Source of the DNA: SABI01 sp963676605
GTDB lineage: Bacteria > Spirochaetota > Spirochaetia > Sphaerochaetales > Sphaerochaetaceae
NCBI GenBank assembly: GCA_963676605.2
Contig: CAXXSP010000063.1
Span: 1 to 64,000 of the forward strand
Length of the DNA stretch: 64,000 nt
Direction of reading: 5' to 3'
Shown here: piece by piece, positions 52,308-61,606 of the stretch
Numbering within the stretch: position 1 is the first letter of the stretch
Layout of the letters: every line of letters starts with the position of its first letter
Notes under the pieces: model-generated
What the model was told of the DNA's origin: nothing
The model's input: the letters and a program-made list of their open reading frames with translations, nothing else
The model's database searches: none
Program-made: the position numbers and the translations under genes

Positions 52308-53060
52308 ATGATTCAGGTAATATTAAGCGGTTGCAGCGGAAGAATGGGAGGGGTTCTCACCCAGCTCATCGGTCGCGAGAAGGATATGGAAGTCGTTGCA
52401 GGAATCGACCCGTATAAGGCTGATAGAGCATACCCTATCTTTTCTTCTCTTGCAGAGTGTACGGTAGAAGCTGATGTCATTATCGACTTCTCTGCCCCGG
52501 GAACGACTCAGGCGCTGGTCTCCTCTGCAGTGGAGAAAAAGATTCCGGTCGTTGTCGCGACCACGGGACTGAGTGAGGAGGATATCTCCTTCGTCAAGTC
52601 TTCCTCTGCTTCTGTGGCACTGTTCAGGAGTGGAAATATGTCTCTCGGTATCAATCTCGTACAGAACCTCCTCCAACAGGCTGTGAAAGTCCTCGGCGGA
52701 TCCTATGATGTTGAGATCATTGAAAAACACCATAGGATGAAGAAAGACTCACCGAGCGGAACAGCTCTGATGCTTGCAGACTCTGTAAGAGAAGCACGAG
52801 AGGAAGAGACCACCTATGTATACGGCCGTGAGGGAGCCGATTCGCAGAGAAAAGAAGGAGAACTCGGTATTCATGCTGTGAGAGGCGGTACGATTGTCGG
52901 AGATCACGAGGTGATCTTCGCCGGAGAGGATGAGGTCATCTCGATCAGGCATCAGGCGTTCTCACGTCAGGTGTTTGCCACCGGAGCTATCGCGGCGGCA
53001 CGATTCCTCAGCAGCCGGAGTACCGGGCTGTACTCCATGAAGGATATCATCAATTCCTGA
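52308..53060 (+). CDS. dapB: 4-hydroxy-tetrahydrodipicolinate reductase
   Basis: Second lysine-pathway step with NAD(P)H. 250 residues: nucleotide loop SGCSGRMG at the N-terminus, IIDFSAPG, and the catalytic segment EIIEKHHRMKKDSPSGTAL with the His and Lys pair. Divergent from dapA-dapL-lysA; together they cover the enzymes from dihydrodipicolinate to lysine (dapF epimerase is not here). Confidence 0.95.
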   Translation: MIQVILSGCSGRMGGVLTQLIGREKDMEVVAGIDPYKADRAYPIFSSLAECTVEADVIIDFSAPGTTQALVSSAVEKKIPVVVATTGLSEEDISFVKSSSASVALFRSGNMSLGINLVQNLLQQAVKVLGGSYDVEIIEKHHRMKKDSPSGTALMLADSVREAREEETTYVYGREGADSQRKEGELGIHAVRGGTIVGDHEVIFAGEDEVISIRHQAFSRQVFATGAIAAARFLSSRSTGLYSMKDIINS

Positions 53061-53091
53061 AGATATCCCATGGAAAGATTTCCACACAGAT

Positions 53092-53119
53092 CCTGACAGC
53101 GACCCTGTCAGGATTTTTT
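53092..53119 (+). terminator. rho-independent terminator of dapB overlapping the end of topB
   Basis: CCTGACAG, 5-base loop, CTGTCAGG, then ATTTTTTC. The stem includes the topB stop codon and its T tract encodes the last topB lysines. Confidence 0.8.
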
Positions 53120-55384
53120 CTTTTTGTCCCTCTCCTTCTTCCGTCTCTCGCTTTCTGCGAGGAGGTCGGCGAAGGTTGAACCGCCCGAAGGACGCGCTTC
53201 CCTCTCGGGACGTCTGTCACTCTGGCGATCCCTTTTCGCCGGATAAGAAGGACGCCGATCGGAAGATCTGTGAGAGGAGGGGCTCTGAAAAGACCTCCCC
53301 TTCATTTTACTTTCCCTGACAACCTCGACAGTCATAGCAGGGAGAGCCGAGGGATCGCTCTTTTTCACCACGACTTTCTTTTCACGTCCGGGAACCCCGG
53401 TCTTCACCGTCTTCACACTGATTTTCTTTTGAGTCTTGGCGGGAACGAGCATCTCTTCGTAGGAGCACTTCAGGCTGAGGCAGATATTATGAATCCGCCC
53501 CTCGTTGTCCCGTGCCCTGATCATCTCCCGTTCACAGTGGGGACAGGTTTTCGCTCCATCGCTGTGGGGAGAGAATCTGTCCCGGCTTTCGGAGACGGAT
53601 GAAACGAGCTTCTTCGTCTCCTCCTTGATATCAGAGATGAAGGTATCGTAGGAATCTGTCCCTTCACTGATGGCGGTGAGCCGTGCTTCCCATTCAGCAG
53701 TAAGGAGGGGGGAACGAAGCATCTGCGGAGCGAGCCGGACAAGTTCCCGGCCGTAGGCGGTGGGAATGAGATGTCGTCCGTCACGCTCGACATAATGGTT
53801 CTGGATCAGCTTCTCTATGATATCGGCGCGGGTGGCGGGAGTACCGATTCCCCCTTTCAGGCTCTTTTTCATATCAGCGTCGTCAATGAACCGCCCTGCA
53901 TGTTCCATGGCTGAGAGAAGAGTCGCTTCGGTGTACCTCTCAGGTGGTCTGTCCGCGACCTTCCGCGTTCTCACACGCCGGATCTCGAATTCGGCGCCCT
54001 CTTTCACGGAAGAAGGAAGAGAGTCATCTGTGAGCATTTCATCACTCTCCCTCTTCTTCAGGGCTTCGGGGGCAAACGCCTTCATGTCTCTCCAACCGTT
54101 CTGCCTCCTGGTGATGAAGCGGGTTTTCAGGAGATAGGATCCAGCCTTGAGTGTAACTTCGGAGGAGCTGTAGAGGTACTCACCGCTGAGCACTTCGAGG
54201 AATCTGAGAGCTATAAGAGCCCAGAGGTTTTTCTCCTTCTCTGAAAGCTGGGTCAGATCGACCTTCTGTTCTGTCGGGATAATAGCGTGGTGATCGGTCA
54301 CATTGCTTTCAGAGACGAAACGGGAGAGATCTTCACGATATCCGTGGGTGAGATACATATCCGAGACCTGCCCGAAATCAGTATTCCGCAAGGCGTTCAG
54401 ACGGCTGGGAAGTGTGGCAACGATATCTTCTGTGATATAGCGGCTGTCCGTTCTCGGGTAGGTGACGATCTTATGGACTTCATAGAGTTTCTGCAGAACA
54501 TCGAGCGTCTCCTTGGCACTGAAGGAAAGAATCGTATTTGCATCTCTCTGCAGTTCAGTAAGGTCGTAGGCAAGCGGCGGCGGATCAGAGACTTCCTGAG
54601 TCTTCACTTCATCTACGACAGCGCTGAGTCCTTCCAGGGATGAGGTGATCTCACCGAGAACTTCCTCGGAAGGCACTTTCATCACTCCCTCCTCGTCATG
54701 TACAGAGGCACTGAACAGCCCGAGGTTCGCCCTGATACTCCAGTATACCGAGCCTTCATGAGCCTCCCGCTCATCTTCCCGTTCACTCATGAGGGCAAGG
54801 GTCGGAGTCTGCACCCGCCCTGCGGAGAGCCGGGAATCATACCGGCAGGTGAGAGCTCTGGTCACATTCATACCCACATACCAGTCAGCGGCGCTCCTGG
54901 CTTCCCCTGCACGGTAGAGTCCTTCATACAGCTCTCCGGGTTTCAATGAGGCAAACCCCTCTTTGATAGCCTGTGAGGTCTGGGAACTGATCCAGAGGCG
55001 TTTCACTTCCTTGTCCCATCCGGCTTTCTTCATGATCCACCGTGCGACAAGTTCTCCTTCCCGCCCAGCGTCTGTAGCGATGATGAGTGTAATTACATCA
55101 TCGCGCTTCATGAGGGTACTGACTGTCTCATACTGATCCTTTGTTCCCTCCATAATATCCTGTGTCAGGGTGTCCGGTAGCATCGGAAGAGAGGAGAGCG
55201 TCCATCGGCGGTACTCTGGAGAGTACGATGCCGGCTGAGAGAGCTCGATGAGATGACCGAGGGCCCAGGTGACGATATAGGAAGCGCCTTCCAGATAGCC
55301 TTTATGCCGACGGTCTGCACCGACGACTTTCGCGATCTCTCTGGCGACGGATGGTTTTTCTGCAAGTACGATAGCCTTGTTCAT
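53108..55384 (-). CDS. topB: DNA topoisomerase III
   Basis: Type IA topoisomerase, 758 residues, which decatenates DNA through a 5'-phosphotyrosine link. Toprim domain at the start (AIVLAEKPSVAREIAKVVG; TDAGREGELVARWI), catalytic tyrosine in KIVTYPRTDSRYI (near 320), then a C-terminal zinc ribbon with CPHC (near 640) and a basic tail ending in KKKKS. Its stop overlaps the dapB terminator. Single gene. Confidence 0.94.
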   Translation of the reverse strand: MNKAIVLAEKPSVAREIAKVVGADRRHKGYLEGASYIVTWALGHLIELSQPASYSPEYRRWTLSSLPMLPDTLTQDIMEGTKDQYETVSTLMKRDDVITLIIATDAGREGELVARWIMKKAGWDKEVKRLWISSQTSQAIKEGFASLKPGELYEGLYRAGEARSAADWYVGMNVTRALTCRYDSRLSAGRVQTPTLALMSEREDEREAHEGSVYWSIRANLGLFSASVHDEEGVMKVPSEEVLGEITSSLEGLSAVVDEVKTQEVSDPPPLAYDLTELQRDANTILSFSAKETLDVLQKLYEVHKIVTYPRTDSRYITEDIVATLPSRLNALRNTDFGQVSDMYLTHGYREDLSRFVSESNVTDHHAIIPTEQKVDLTQLSEKEKNLWALIALRFLEVLSGEYLYSSSEVTLKAGSYLLKTRFITRRQNGWRDMKAFAPEALKKRESDEMLTDDSLPSSVKEGAEFEIRRVRTRKVADRPPERYTEATLLSAMEHAGRFIDDADMKKSLKGGIGTPATRADIIEKLIQNHYVERDGRHLIPTAYGRELVRLAPQMLRSPLLTAEWEARLTAISEGTDSYDTFISDIKEETKKLVSSVSESRDRFSPHSDGAKTCPHCEREMIRARDNEGRIHNICLSLKCSYEEMLVPAKTQKKISVKTVKTGVPGREKKVVVKKSDPSALPAMTVEVVRESKMKGRSFQSPSSHRSSDRRPSYPAKRDRQSDRRPEREARPSGGSTFADLLAESERRKKERDKKKKS

Positions 55385-55467
55385 GGGAGTAAGGATTCCT
55401 TTCTTTTATCTTGAATATGAGCCATATAGTATCTGATATAAGGGCACTCAACAAGAGGGGCATCCCC

Positions 55468-55496
55468 TTGACGATTCAAGAGTATATGTATATAGT
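55468..55496 (+). promoter_or_regulatory. sigma-70-type promoter of the ferredoxin gene
   Basis: TTGACG (55468-55473), 17-base spacer, TATAGT (55491-55496). Strong match with ideal spacing. Confidence 0.75.
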
Positions 55497-55532
55497 CAGA
55501 CTCAATACAACACGTTTGTGAGGAGTCCTATT

Positions 55533-55700
55533 ATGGCTTATTCAATCACCGATGCATGTGTTGCTTGCGGCTCATGCTTGCCGGAATGTCCGGTTGAGGC
55601 GATCAGCGAAGGCGATATCTACGTTATCGACGCTGATCTTTGTATCAGTTGCGGTGCTTGTGTGGATGCATGTCCCACCGGCGCAATTATCCCAGATTAA
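55533..55700 (+). CDS. 2[4Fe-4S] ferredoxin
   Basis: 55 residues, Clostridium-type low-potential electron carrier. Two CxxCxxCxxxCP clusters: CVACGSCLPECP (about 9-20) and CISCGACVDACP (about 37-48). The start MAYSITD gives the normal length; AGGAG precedes it. It has its own promoter and terminator, so it is probably expressed strongly. Suggests fermentative or anaerobic metabolism. Confidence 0.96.
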   Translation: MAYSITDACVACGSCLPECPVEAISEGDIYVIDADLCISCGACVDACPTGAIIPD

Positions 55701-55720
55701 GGGATACGCGACTTAAGAGA

Positions 55721-55746
55721 GGCAGCTCTTCGGAGCTGTCTTTTTA
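55721..55746 (+). terminator. rho-independent terminator after ferredoxin
   Basis: GGCAGCTC-TTCG-GAGCTGTC followed by TTTTT: stable UUCG-capped stem plus T tract. Confidence 0.88.
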
Positions 55747-55763
55747 TTCTATAAGAGAAAGAT

Positions 55764-56372
55764 ATGACGATTCCATCACTGGTGATGATCCCCCTCTCCC
55801 TGATAAGTGCATTCCTGCTCTTTCACGGAGCTTTCTTCCGCTACTCAGCTCACATTGCACTTTTCTTCTCTTCTTTTCTGACAGCCCATCTCGGAATACT
55901 GCTCCTACAGCAGGATGGGGGAGCTCCTACGGGAGAAAACCTCCTCACCTACGCGGCGGAGCTCAGATTCTATCAGGAACTGATCATCATAGCCGCAGCT
56001 GTTCTCATCACCTTCGTATTCATCCGCTATGCGCGAAAGGCTCTGCCGCCTCTCATCTCAGGTCTTTCATCAGCACTCCTCCCTCTTATGATCAGCTCAC
56101 TGGCACAAGAGCCCCTGGCTCTCAACTGGTTCCTCATCCTCTGGGCAATAACGGCAGCTGCTCTCATCATAGCCGGTCACCTGAGAAGAGAATGGACAGC
56201 GATCGCCGGCTCCGCCGCTGCAGGAGGCCTGGCTCTCTCCCTCCTCTTCTCCTCCTTCTACTACTTCACCCGTCCTGTGATGCTCATCCTCGCTCTCATA
56301 CTTGCAGGATCGGGATTCGCCATCCAGAAGAGCACACGAAAGAAACGGCTGGCCGACGGAGAAGCGCAATGA
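55764..56372 (+). CDS. integral membrane protein, unknown function
   Basis: 202 residues, about six transmembrane helices and a short basic cytoplasmic tail. No recognised family. It overlaps the first TetR gene by 4 bases and sits ahead of it in the same transcript, so it may be the target or partner of that repressor. A transporter or sensor role is possible but not supported by motifs. Confidence 0.7.
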   Translation: MTIPSLVMIPLSLISAFLLFHGAFFRYSAHIALFFSSFLTAHLGILLLQQDGGAPTGENLLTYAAELRFYQELIIIAAAVLITFVFIRYARKALPPLISGLSSALLPLMISSLAQEPLALNWFLILWAITAAALIIAGHLRREWTAIAGSAAAGGLALSLLFSSFYYFTRPVMLILALILAGSGFAIQKSTRKKRLADGEAQ

Positions 56373-57013
56373 AAAAGGCGAAGAGTTTGCAGGAAGAAGA
56401 ACTCACACCCCAGGAGAAAAAGAGTGCTGCTACACGGGACCGGCTTATACAGGCAACGATTACCTGTACAAGCAGGTATGGTCTCGGTCAGACGAGCACG
56501 ATGAAAATATCTCAGAAGGCCGGAGTGTCCCGGGGTGCCATTCAGCACCATTTCCGAAACAAGGATGATCTGTTCCTTGCAGCGCTTACCTCGCTCTCTT
56601 CAGCTGCTTTGGAGTGCTTTTCGACGCCTCTACCTTACACCGGATCGATTGAAACCTACATCCCGCTCATCATCGAAACCCACTGGACCATGTTCAGCAG
56701 GGACTCTCATATATTCTTTCTGGAAATGTGTCTCAAAGAGAGAGATAACGCTCAGATCAAAGCAGATATCAGAAGGTCTCTGGAACATTATAATACGGCC
56801 TATTTCCAGTGGTGGAGCACCATGCTCTCCCCCCTCGGTATTGACAAAGCAGTGATAGAGGAAACCGGAAGCATATCACTTGCGCTCATTCAGGGACTGC
56901 TCCATGATCTCGGGTACACTGACGATCCTGAGTATTTCAACGCATTTCTTCAGGCTATCAACGAGAGACTCCTCACCATGGTGAGACGGGGGTTGAACCA
57001 TGACGAAGCGTAG
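56369..57013 (+). CDS. TetR-family repressor (first of a tandem pair)
   Basis: 214 residues: TetR helix-turn-helix at about 18-65 (RDRLIQATITCTSRYGLGQTSTMKISQKAGVSRGAIQHHFRNKDDLF) and a helical ligand-binding domain. ATG at 56369 overlaps the membrane-protein stop. Overlaps the next TetR by 14 bases. Ligand unknown. Confidence 0.88.
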   Translation: MKKAKSLQEEELTPQEKKSAATRDRLIQATITCTSRYGLGQTSTMKISQKAGVSRGAIQHHFRNKDDLFLAALTSLSSAALECFSTPLPYTGSIETYIPLIIETHWTMFSRDSHIFFLEMCLKERDNAQIKADIRRSLEHYNTAYFQWWSTMLSPLGIDKAVIEETGSISLALIQGLLHDLGYTDDPEYFNAFLQAINERLLTMVRRGLNHDEA

Positions 57014-57623
57014 AACCCAGAAGGAGCGGAGTGAAAAAACCCGCAACCGGATCATCACTGCCACGATCAAGTCCCTCGTCGAGGTGGGCTATAGAAATAC
57101 AACAACGGAAAGGATTCTTGAGAAAGCAGGTGTTTCACGGGGTGCTCTTCAGCACCACTTCCCCACCAGAGACCTTCTGTTCGAAGAGGTCTTCACCTAC
57201 GCACTCGACACCTCCTCTTTCGCACGGTTTCAGAAGCACTATGAATGGAAGGGCTCTTTAAGTGAATACCTCCATAAGATTCTGAATGAATTCTGGAGCT
57301 CCCACTCCTGGGCCTCTCACATCTTCCTGCTTGTCAAAGTTCTTGAGGTGTCCCGGAGGGACGAGGAAACGATGAGTTATGACCGACGGCGATTCAGAGA
57401 ATACACAGAAGCATTCAGCACCTGGTGGATGAATCTCTTCACCTCTATCCCGGTGAATATTCAGGAGGAGAAGATCCGTCAGTCGGGCCTCATCGCCCTT
57501 CTGATGATCAGAAGCCTTCTCTATAATATGGTCCACTTCACGGAAGAGGACCATAATACGAGACAGCTGGTTGAGATCGAATCGACCGTCCTGACGATTC
57601 TGGAAGAGGGAATTACGAACTGA
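57000..57623 (+). CDS. TetR-family repressor (second of a tandem pair)
   Basis: 207 residues: helix-turn-helix at about 14-60 (TRNRIITATIKSLVEVGYRNTTTERILEKAGVSRGALQHHFPTRDLLF). It shares SRGA.QHHF with its neighbour; the two probably arose by duplication. Ends 11 bases inside the convergent abgA gene. Confidence 0.88.
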   Translation: MTKRRTQKERSEKTRNRIITATIKSLVEVGYRNTTTERILEKAGVSRGALQHHFPTRDLLFEEVFTYALDTSSFARFQKHYEWKGSLSEYLHKILNEFWSSHSWASHIFLLVKVLEVSRRDEETMSYDRRRFREYTEAFSTWWMNLFTSIPVNIQEEKIRQSGLIALLMIRSLLYNMVHFTEEDHNTRQLVEIESTVLTILEEGITN

Positions 57624-58931
57624 AGTCGGAGGAGGTCTTCAGGATGATGGCAGAGACCTGCTCAACAGCAATGGGAAGTGTCCTCTCGTCGATATCGAAG
57701 GATCCGTTGTGGTGTGATGAGACCATATTCGTACCGTAGAGCATGAATATCGCCTTACCGCCGTGATCCTGGACCCGGCGCATCATATAGGTGAAATCTT
57801 CACTTCCTCCACCGCCCATGCTTACATCTTCCAGAATTCCGTCGATACCCGGAAGGTTCTGTGCTGTCTGCTGAGCATATTCACCGTAATCATCACTGCT
57901 GAAGGCACTCTCTGCACTGCCCATGAAACGTGTCTCAAGACTCACATCATACATCTGTGCGGCACCTTCGAGAATTGAAAGCGTCCGCTCCCTGATGTAA
58001 TCATTGATCTCACTCGTCTCTCCGCGGGTCTCAAGACGCAGGACAGCTTCAGAGGGGATGACGTTCCGTCCACTCCCGGCATGCAGCGTTCCCACATTCA
58101 CACGGGAGGAACCTCCGGAATGGCGTGGGATGGCGCTGATCGAGAGGGCAGCACTTGCCGCCGCGAGGAGAGCATTCTTCCCCTTCTCAGGTGAGCCGGC
58201 TGCATGAGACGGCACGCCGGTGAAGACGGCATCCAGTTTCGTGGTGGCGAAAAAGCCCCCCATCTTACACGCTGTTTTCCCGAGAGCATGTTCAATCACA
58301 CCGATATGACCGCCCAGGATGTAATCAACATCATCAAGTATTCCCGAATCAGCGATCGACTTCGCTCCCCTGACACCTTCTTCACCGGGCTGGAAGATAA
58401 GCTTTACAGTACCTGAGAGGGAGTCCTTCATCTCCATAAGGACACGTGCGACACCAAGACCGATAGCAGTGTGGGTATCATGGCCGCAGGCATGCATCAT
58501 ACCCTCATTGACAGAGGCAAAGCCTTCGGCAACTGGTCGGTGGTTTGTATCAGTTGTTTCGGTGACATCCACAGCATCCATATCAAAACGGGCCGCGATA
58601 ACCGGACCCTTCACCGTTTTTCAGGGATACCGACTACTGCTGTGTATCCATTCTTCACCTGTTCGGCGAATTCCCGGTCAGCTCCCTGGGATAGTGCCCG
58701 TTCATACTGCAGGTCGAGATGCTCCTGAGAAGGGAGACCCATGCGGGAATCTTCATTCATCACCTCTTTTCCTACAAGAACCTCAAAGCCGAGCTCGGTG
58801 AGCTGGCGGGCGACGAGGGAAGCCGTCCTGATCTCGAACCAGGCTGTTTCTGCGTAATGGTGAAAATCTCTTCTGTTTCGGATGACCGAATCAGTGATCG
58901 ATTCCGCTATTGAATGTATCTTTTCGTACAT
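57613..58931 (-). pseudogene. abgA: M20-family amidohydrolase (aminobenzoyl-glutamate utilisation AbgA-like), one frameshift
   Basis: Cleaves p-aminobenzoyl-glutamate or related N-acyl amino acids; zinc peptidase of the M20 family. From ATG 58931 (MYEKIHSIAESI, AAGGAG upstream) it reads to GIPEK, then, after one missing base near 58613-58621, continues as VKGPVIAARFDMDAVDV, MHACGHDTHTAIGLG, FQPGEEGVRGAKSI and SEDFTYMMRR with metal ligands intact. Joined length about 439, matching AbgA. It lies downstream of an AbgT transporter in the same direction, so the pair imports and splits p-aminobenzoyl-glutamate. The lesion may be genuine or an error. Confidence 0.86.
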
Positions 58932-59017
58932 GCGTTCTCCTTCTGCGGTAAAAAAGACGGACGAGGTATCCCATCCGTCTTCAGTGTAATAGATTCCAGT
59001 GTGGCTTCCAACCAGAT

Positions 59018-60556
59018 TTAGAGGAAGACTCCTACTCCGGGTCCGAGAGGAATTCTGAACAGGAACCAGATCACAATCATGATGATCCAGGCCAGTGCAT
59101 AGAACATGGAGTATGGAACACCCCACGCGATAAGAGAACCCATGCTTGCATTCTTGTCATAGCGCTGCATGAACCCGAGAGCCATGACGAAGTATGGACT
59201 TACCGGAGATATCGCGTTCGTTGTAGAGTCTCCGATACGGTAGGCAAGCTGTGCGAACTCAGGAGAGTAGTCGAGCGTCATGAACAGGGGCACAAGGATA
59301 GGAGCAAGAATCGCCCACTTCGCCGATGAGCTTCCGATGAAGATATTGATCAGCATCGTGATGAAGATGACGAGGATGATGAAACCGATTCCGCCCATGT
59401 TCATTGACTTGAGCCATCCACCGAGGCTGACCGACAGGACAGATCCGAGATTTGACCAGTTGAACAGAGCCATGAACTGTGCGCTGATGAAGAACAGGAC
59501 GATCGCGGATGCGATCCCCTTCACAGCCTTGGCCATCAGAGCCGGCACATCAGCAGAACTTTTGATGACACCGGTCTCTTTACCGAAGACCACGCCGATG
59601 ATGAGGAACCAGGCGAACAGGAATGCGACAAGAGACTTGAGGAACGGAGTGATCGTACCGTTCGCATCCCTGAAGGGCGCCCAGGAGGGAACAACAAGAA
59701 TCAAGGTGACAATCACGAAAAGAATCGATGCGATTCCAGCCTTCTTCAGCCCTCTCTGCTCTTCGGCGGTGAGATCATAGCTGCCGACATCTTCAAGTTC
59801 GATATCTGCCGGCTTGATATAGGGTCCAGCCTGCTTCTCTACCCAGCGGATTGTGATCCAGGTACCGAGAACGGTCATGACAAGCGTGGACATGATCATG
59901 AAGTAATAGTTGGCAGTGGGAAGAACCTGATAGGTCGGATCGATGAACTGCGCTGCCGGTGTGCTGATACCCGCGAGGAGGACATCTGTTCCTGCGACCA
60001 GGAGGTTTGCTGTGAACCCGGCAGTTGCTGCAGCATACCCTGCAACGACACCGACCAGAGGATTCCGCTTTGCTGCATAGAAGATCGAACCGGCAAGAGG
60101 CGGGATAAGAACAACGGCGACATCACTTGCGATATTACCGCAGATACCTACGAGGATGATTGCCGAGACCAGGAGCTTTTCGGGCGCTTTCATGATGAAC
60201 TTCTTCATGAACGCACCGATAAGTCCGGTCGATTCAGCTACCCCGACGCCGAGAAGCATTGTGATGACAAGACCGAGTGCCGGGTAGGCGGCGAAGTTCT
60301 TGTAGAGATTCATGAAGACCCAGACGATACCCTCTTTACTGAGAAGATTCTTGACTGCAACCTCCTTCCCGGTCACCGGGTGGGTTGCGCTTGATCCCGC
60401 AAGGGAAAGGGCAAAAGAGAGAATGATTGTGATGATGATGAGACCTACGAAGATCATGAACGGATGAGGGAGCCGGTTTCCGGCTTTCTCGATCCTGCTG
60501 ATCATGCGGACCATCAGAGACTCTTTCGGATGTGCAGTTTTCTTCTGAGCAGACAT
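59018..60556 (-). CDS. abgT: AbgT-family transporter (p-aminobenzoyl-glutamate importer/antibiotic effluxer)
   Basis: 512 residues, about eleven helices. Family signatures RIEKAGNRLPHPFMIFVGL, GVGVAESTGLIGAFMKK, AGFTANLLVAGTDVLLAGIS and SSSAKWAILAPILVPLF are AbgT landmarks. RBS AGGAGG before ATG 60556. It lies upstream of abgA, so import of p-aminobenzoyl-glutamate is the most likely role. Confidence 0.94.
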   Translation of the reverse strand: MSAQKKTAHPKESLMVRMISRIEKAGNRLPHPFMIFVGLIIITIILSFALSLAGSSATHPVTGKEVAVKNLLSKEGIVWVFMNLYKNFAAYPALGLVITMLLGVGVAESTGLIGAFMKKFIMKAPEKLLVSAIILVGICGNIASDVAVVLIPPLAGSIFYAAKRNPLVGVVAGYAAATAGFTANLLVAGTDVLLAGISTPAAQFIDPTYQVLPTANYYFMIMSTLVMTVLGTWITIRWVEKQAGPYIKPADIELEDVGSYDLTAEEQRGLKKAGIASILFVIVTLILVVPSWAPFRDANGTITPFLKSLVAFLFAWFLIIGVVFGKETGVIKSSADVPALMAKAVKGIASAIVLFFISAQFMALFNWSNLGSVLSVSLGGWLKSMNMGGIGFIILVIFITMLINIFIGSSSAKWAILAPILVPLFMTLDYSPEFAQLAYRIGDSTTNAISPVSPYFVMALGFMQRYDKNASMGSLIAWGVPYSMFYALAWIIMIVIWFLFRIPLGPGVGVFL

Positions 60557-60719
60557 CTCTACCTCCTGATAGATACAATATAAACTGTATGTTTTTCATT
60601 ACAGTAAATTACAACCGTTTAGTTGTCAAGAGATAATTTTCTACGTTATAAAAATTACTAAACCGAAAAGGGTGTGAAAATAAAACACAACACCAAGGAC
60701 AAAAAGAAAGCAGTAAGGC

Positions 60720-60749
60720 GAAGCTTTACCTATTGGTAGCGTAAGCTTC
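60720..60749 (-). terminator. stem-loop after the PIN toxin gene
   Basis: GAAGCTTTACC-TATT-GGTA...AAGCTTC: bulged stem, overlapping the toxin stop codon, with T-rich sequence beyond on the minus strand. Confidence 0.4.
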
Positions 60750-61123
60750 TACCAGAGAGCAAACCTGCAGTTTTCAAGCATAGACCTATCCCTCGACAGC
60801 AAATGAGCCTCTCGGTATGTCGCATGAGCTGCTATAATACGGTCAAATGGATCGCGAGTCCAAGAAGGAGAGCATGCGGTTTCAATGATGGGAAGAAATG
60901 AAAGCGGATCAGGTTCCAGACCTATCAATTCTGAGAGCTGTTCTAGAATATCTTCGGCGGGTACGTTTATCCGATGTATTTCAAACAGGTACTGCAGTTC
61001 AAAAGCCGCCATCGGTGAATAAACAAGGTTCTCTTCTTCAATCAAGGCCTTTCCTGCACTGCTGAATTTATCCATTTCATTGTTATACAGCCATATGATT
61101 GCATGTGTATCAAGAAAAAGCAT
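60749..61123 (-). CDS. PIN-domain RNase toxin (VapC-type)
   Basis: 124 residues. PIN fold with acidic residues in MLFLDTHAIIWLY (Asp5), E in FELQYL, and D in RDPFDRIIAAHA and SRD. Such toxins cleave tRNA or rRNA. Its ATG overlaps the antitoxin stop. Its HAT-type DTHAIIW beginning marks the branch usually paired with Phd antitoxins. Confidence 0.88.
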   Translation of the reverse strand: MLFLDTHAIIWLYNNEMDKFSSAGKALIEEENLVYSPMAAFELQYLFEIHRINVPAEDILEQLSELIGLEPDPLSFLPIIETACSPSWTRDPFDRIIAAHATYREAHLLSRDRSMLENCRFALW

Positions 61124-61356
61124 CAGATTTCAGGCTCTTTTGACCACATGTTCTCCCAGTGTATATCTGGAAGATCATCTGAATCTCCGATGACACAGTT
61201 ACGAGTAATAAGTCGGTCTAGTTTACTCACAGGTTTCTCCGGGACAATCTTCAGTTTTTTCCCGTGACGTTCAATAATAACGGGAATCCCTGTTTCCAGG
61301 ATTTCGTCAAGAACCGAGTATATTGATTTTCTTAATGTCGTCGCCGTATAGGTCAT
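61123..61356 (-). CDS. Phd/YefM-type antitoxin
   Basis: 77 residues; starts at ATG 61356 (MTYTATTLRKSIYSVLDEILETG) because GGGAG precedes it. N-terminal Phd fold (RKSIYSVLDEILETGIPVIIERHGKKLKIVP) that binds DNA and neutralises the adjacent PIN toxin by its C-terminal tail. A large inverted repeat lies just upstream, the expected autoregulatory operator. Confidence 0.85.
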   Translation of the reverse strand: MTYTATTLRKSIYSVLDEILETGIPVIIERHGKKLKIVPEKPVSKLDRLITRNCVIGDSDDLPDIHWENMWSKEPEI

Positions 61357-61385
61357 ATTATTCTCCCTACCCCCAATACTACACG

Positions 61386-61423
61386 ACACACGTACGTATT
61401 TCAATATTAGAACGTACGTGTAT
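61386..61423. promoter_or_regulatory. inverted-repeat operator of the toxin-antitoxin pair
   Basis: ACACACGTACGT (61386-61397), 14 bases, ACGTACGTGTAT (61412-61423); 11 of 12 positions match in dyad. It lies 30 bases upstream of the antitoxin start and suits binding of the Phd-PIN complex. Confidence 0.7.
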
Positions 61424-61558
61424 GCATGAGATAATTTTCTGCGTATTTAAAAAACTTCAGGCTCTTGAAATCGATCACAGACATACAGGAAACGCAGGTA
61501 TGAAATGAGTACACTCCCTCTGTATTCATTGAATTTATCACTGATTTGTGAGACATTT

Positions 61559-61574
61559 GAACCTGTTCAGGTTC
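61559..61574. promoter_or_regulatory. perfect palindrome upstream of xseA, possible SOS-type operator
   Basis: GAACCTGTTCAGGTTC, a perfect 16-base palindrome 32 bases before the xseA ATG. GAAC-N8-GTTC resembles LexA-type boxes of Gram-positive relatives; xseAB is a DNA-repair operon. No LexA gene is in the window. Confidence 0.45.
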
Positions 61575-61606
61575 TGTCCACAGAAACCTGAGAAGGAGAA
61601 AAGAGC

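Noticed and set aside
55640..56368. N-terminal extension of the first TetR frame
   Set aside because: Open frame overlaps ferredoxin and the membrane protein; the TetR fold starts at 56369 and the upstream residues are low-complexity.
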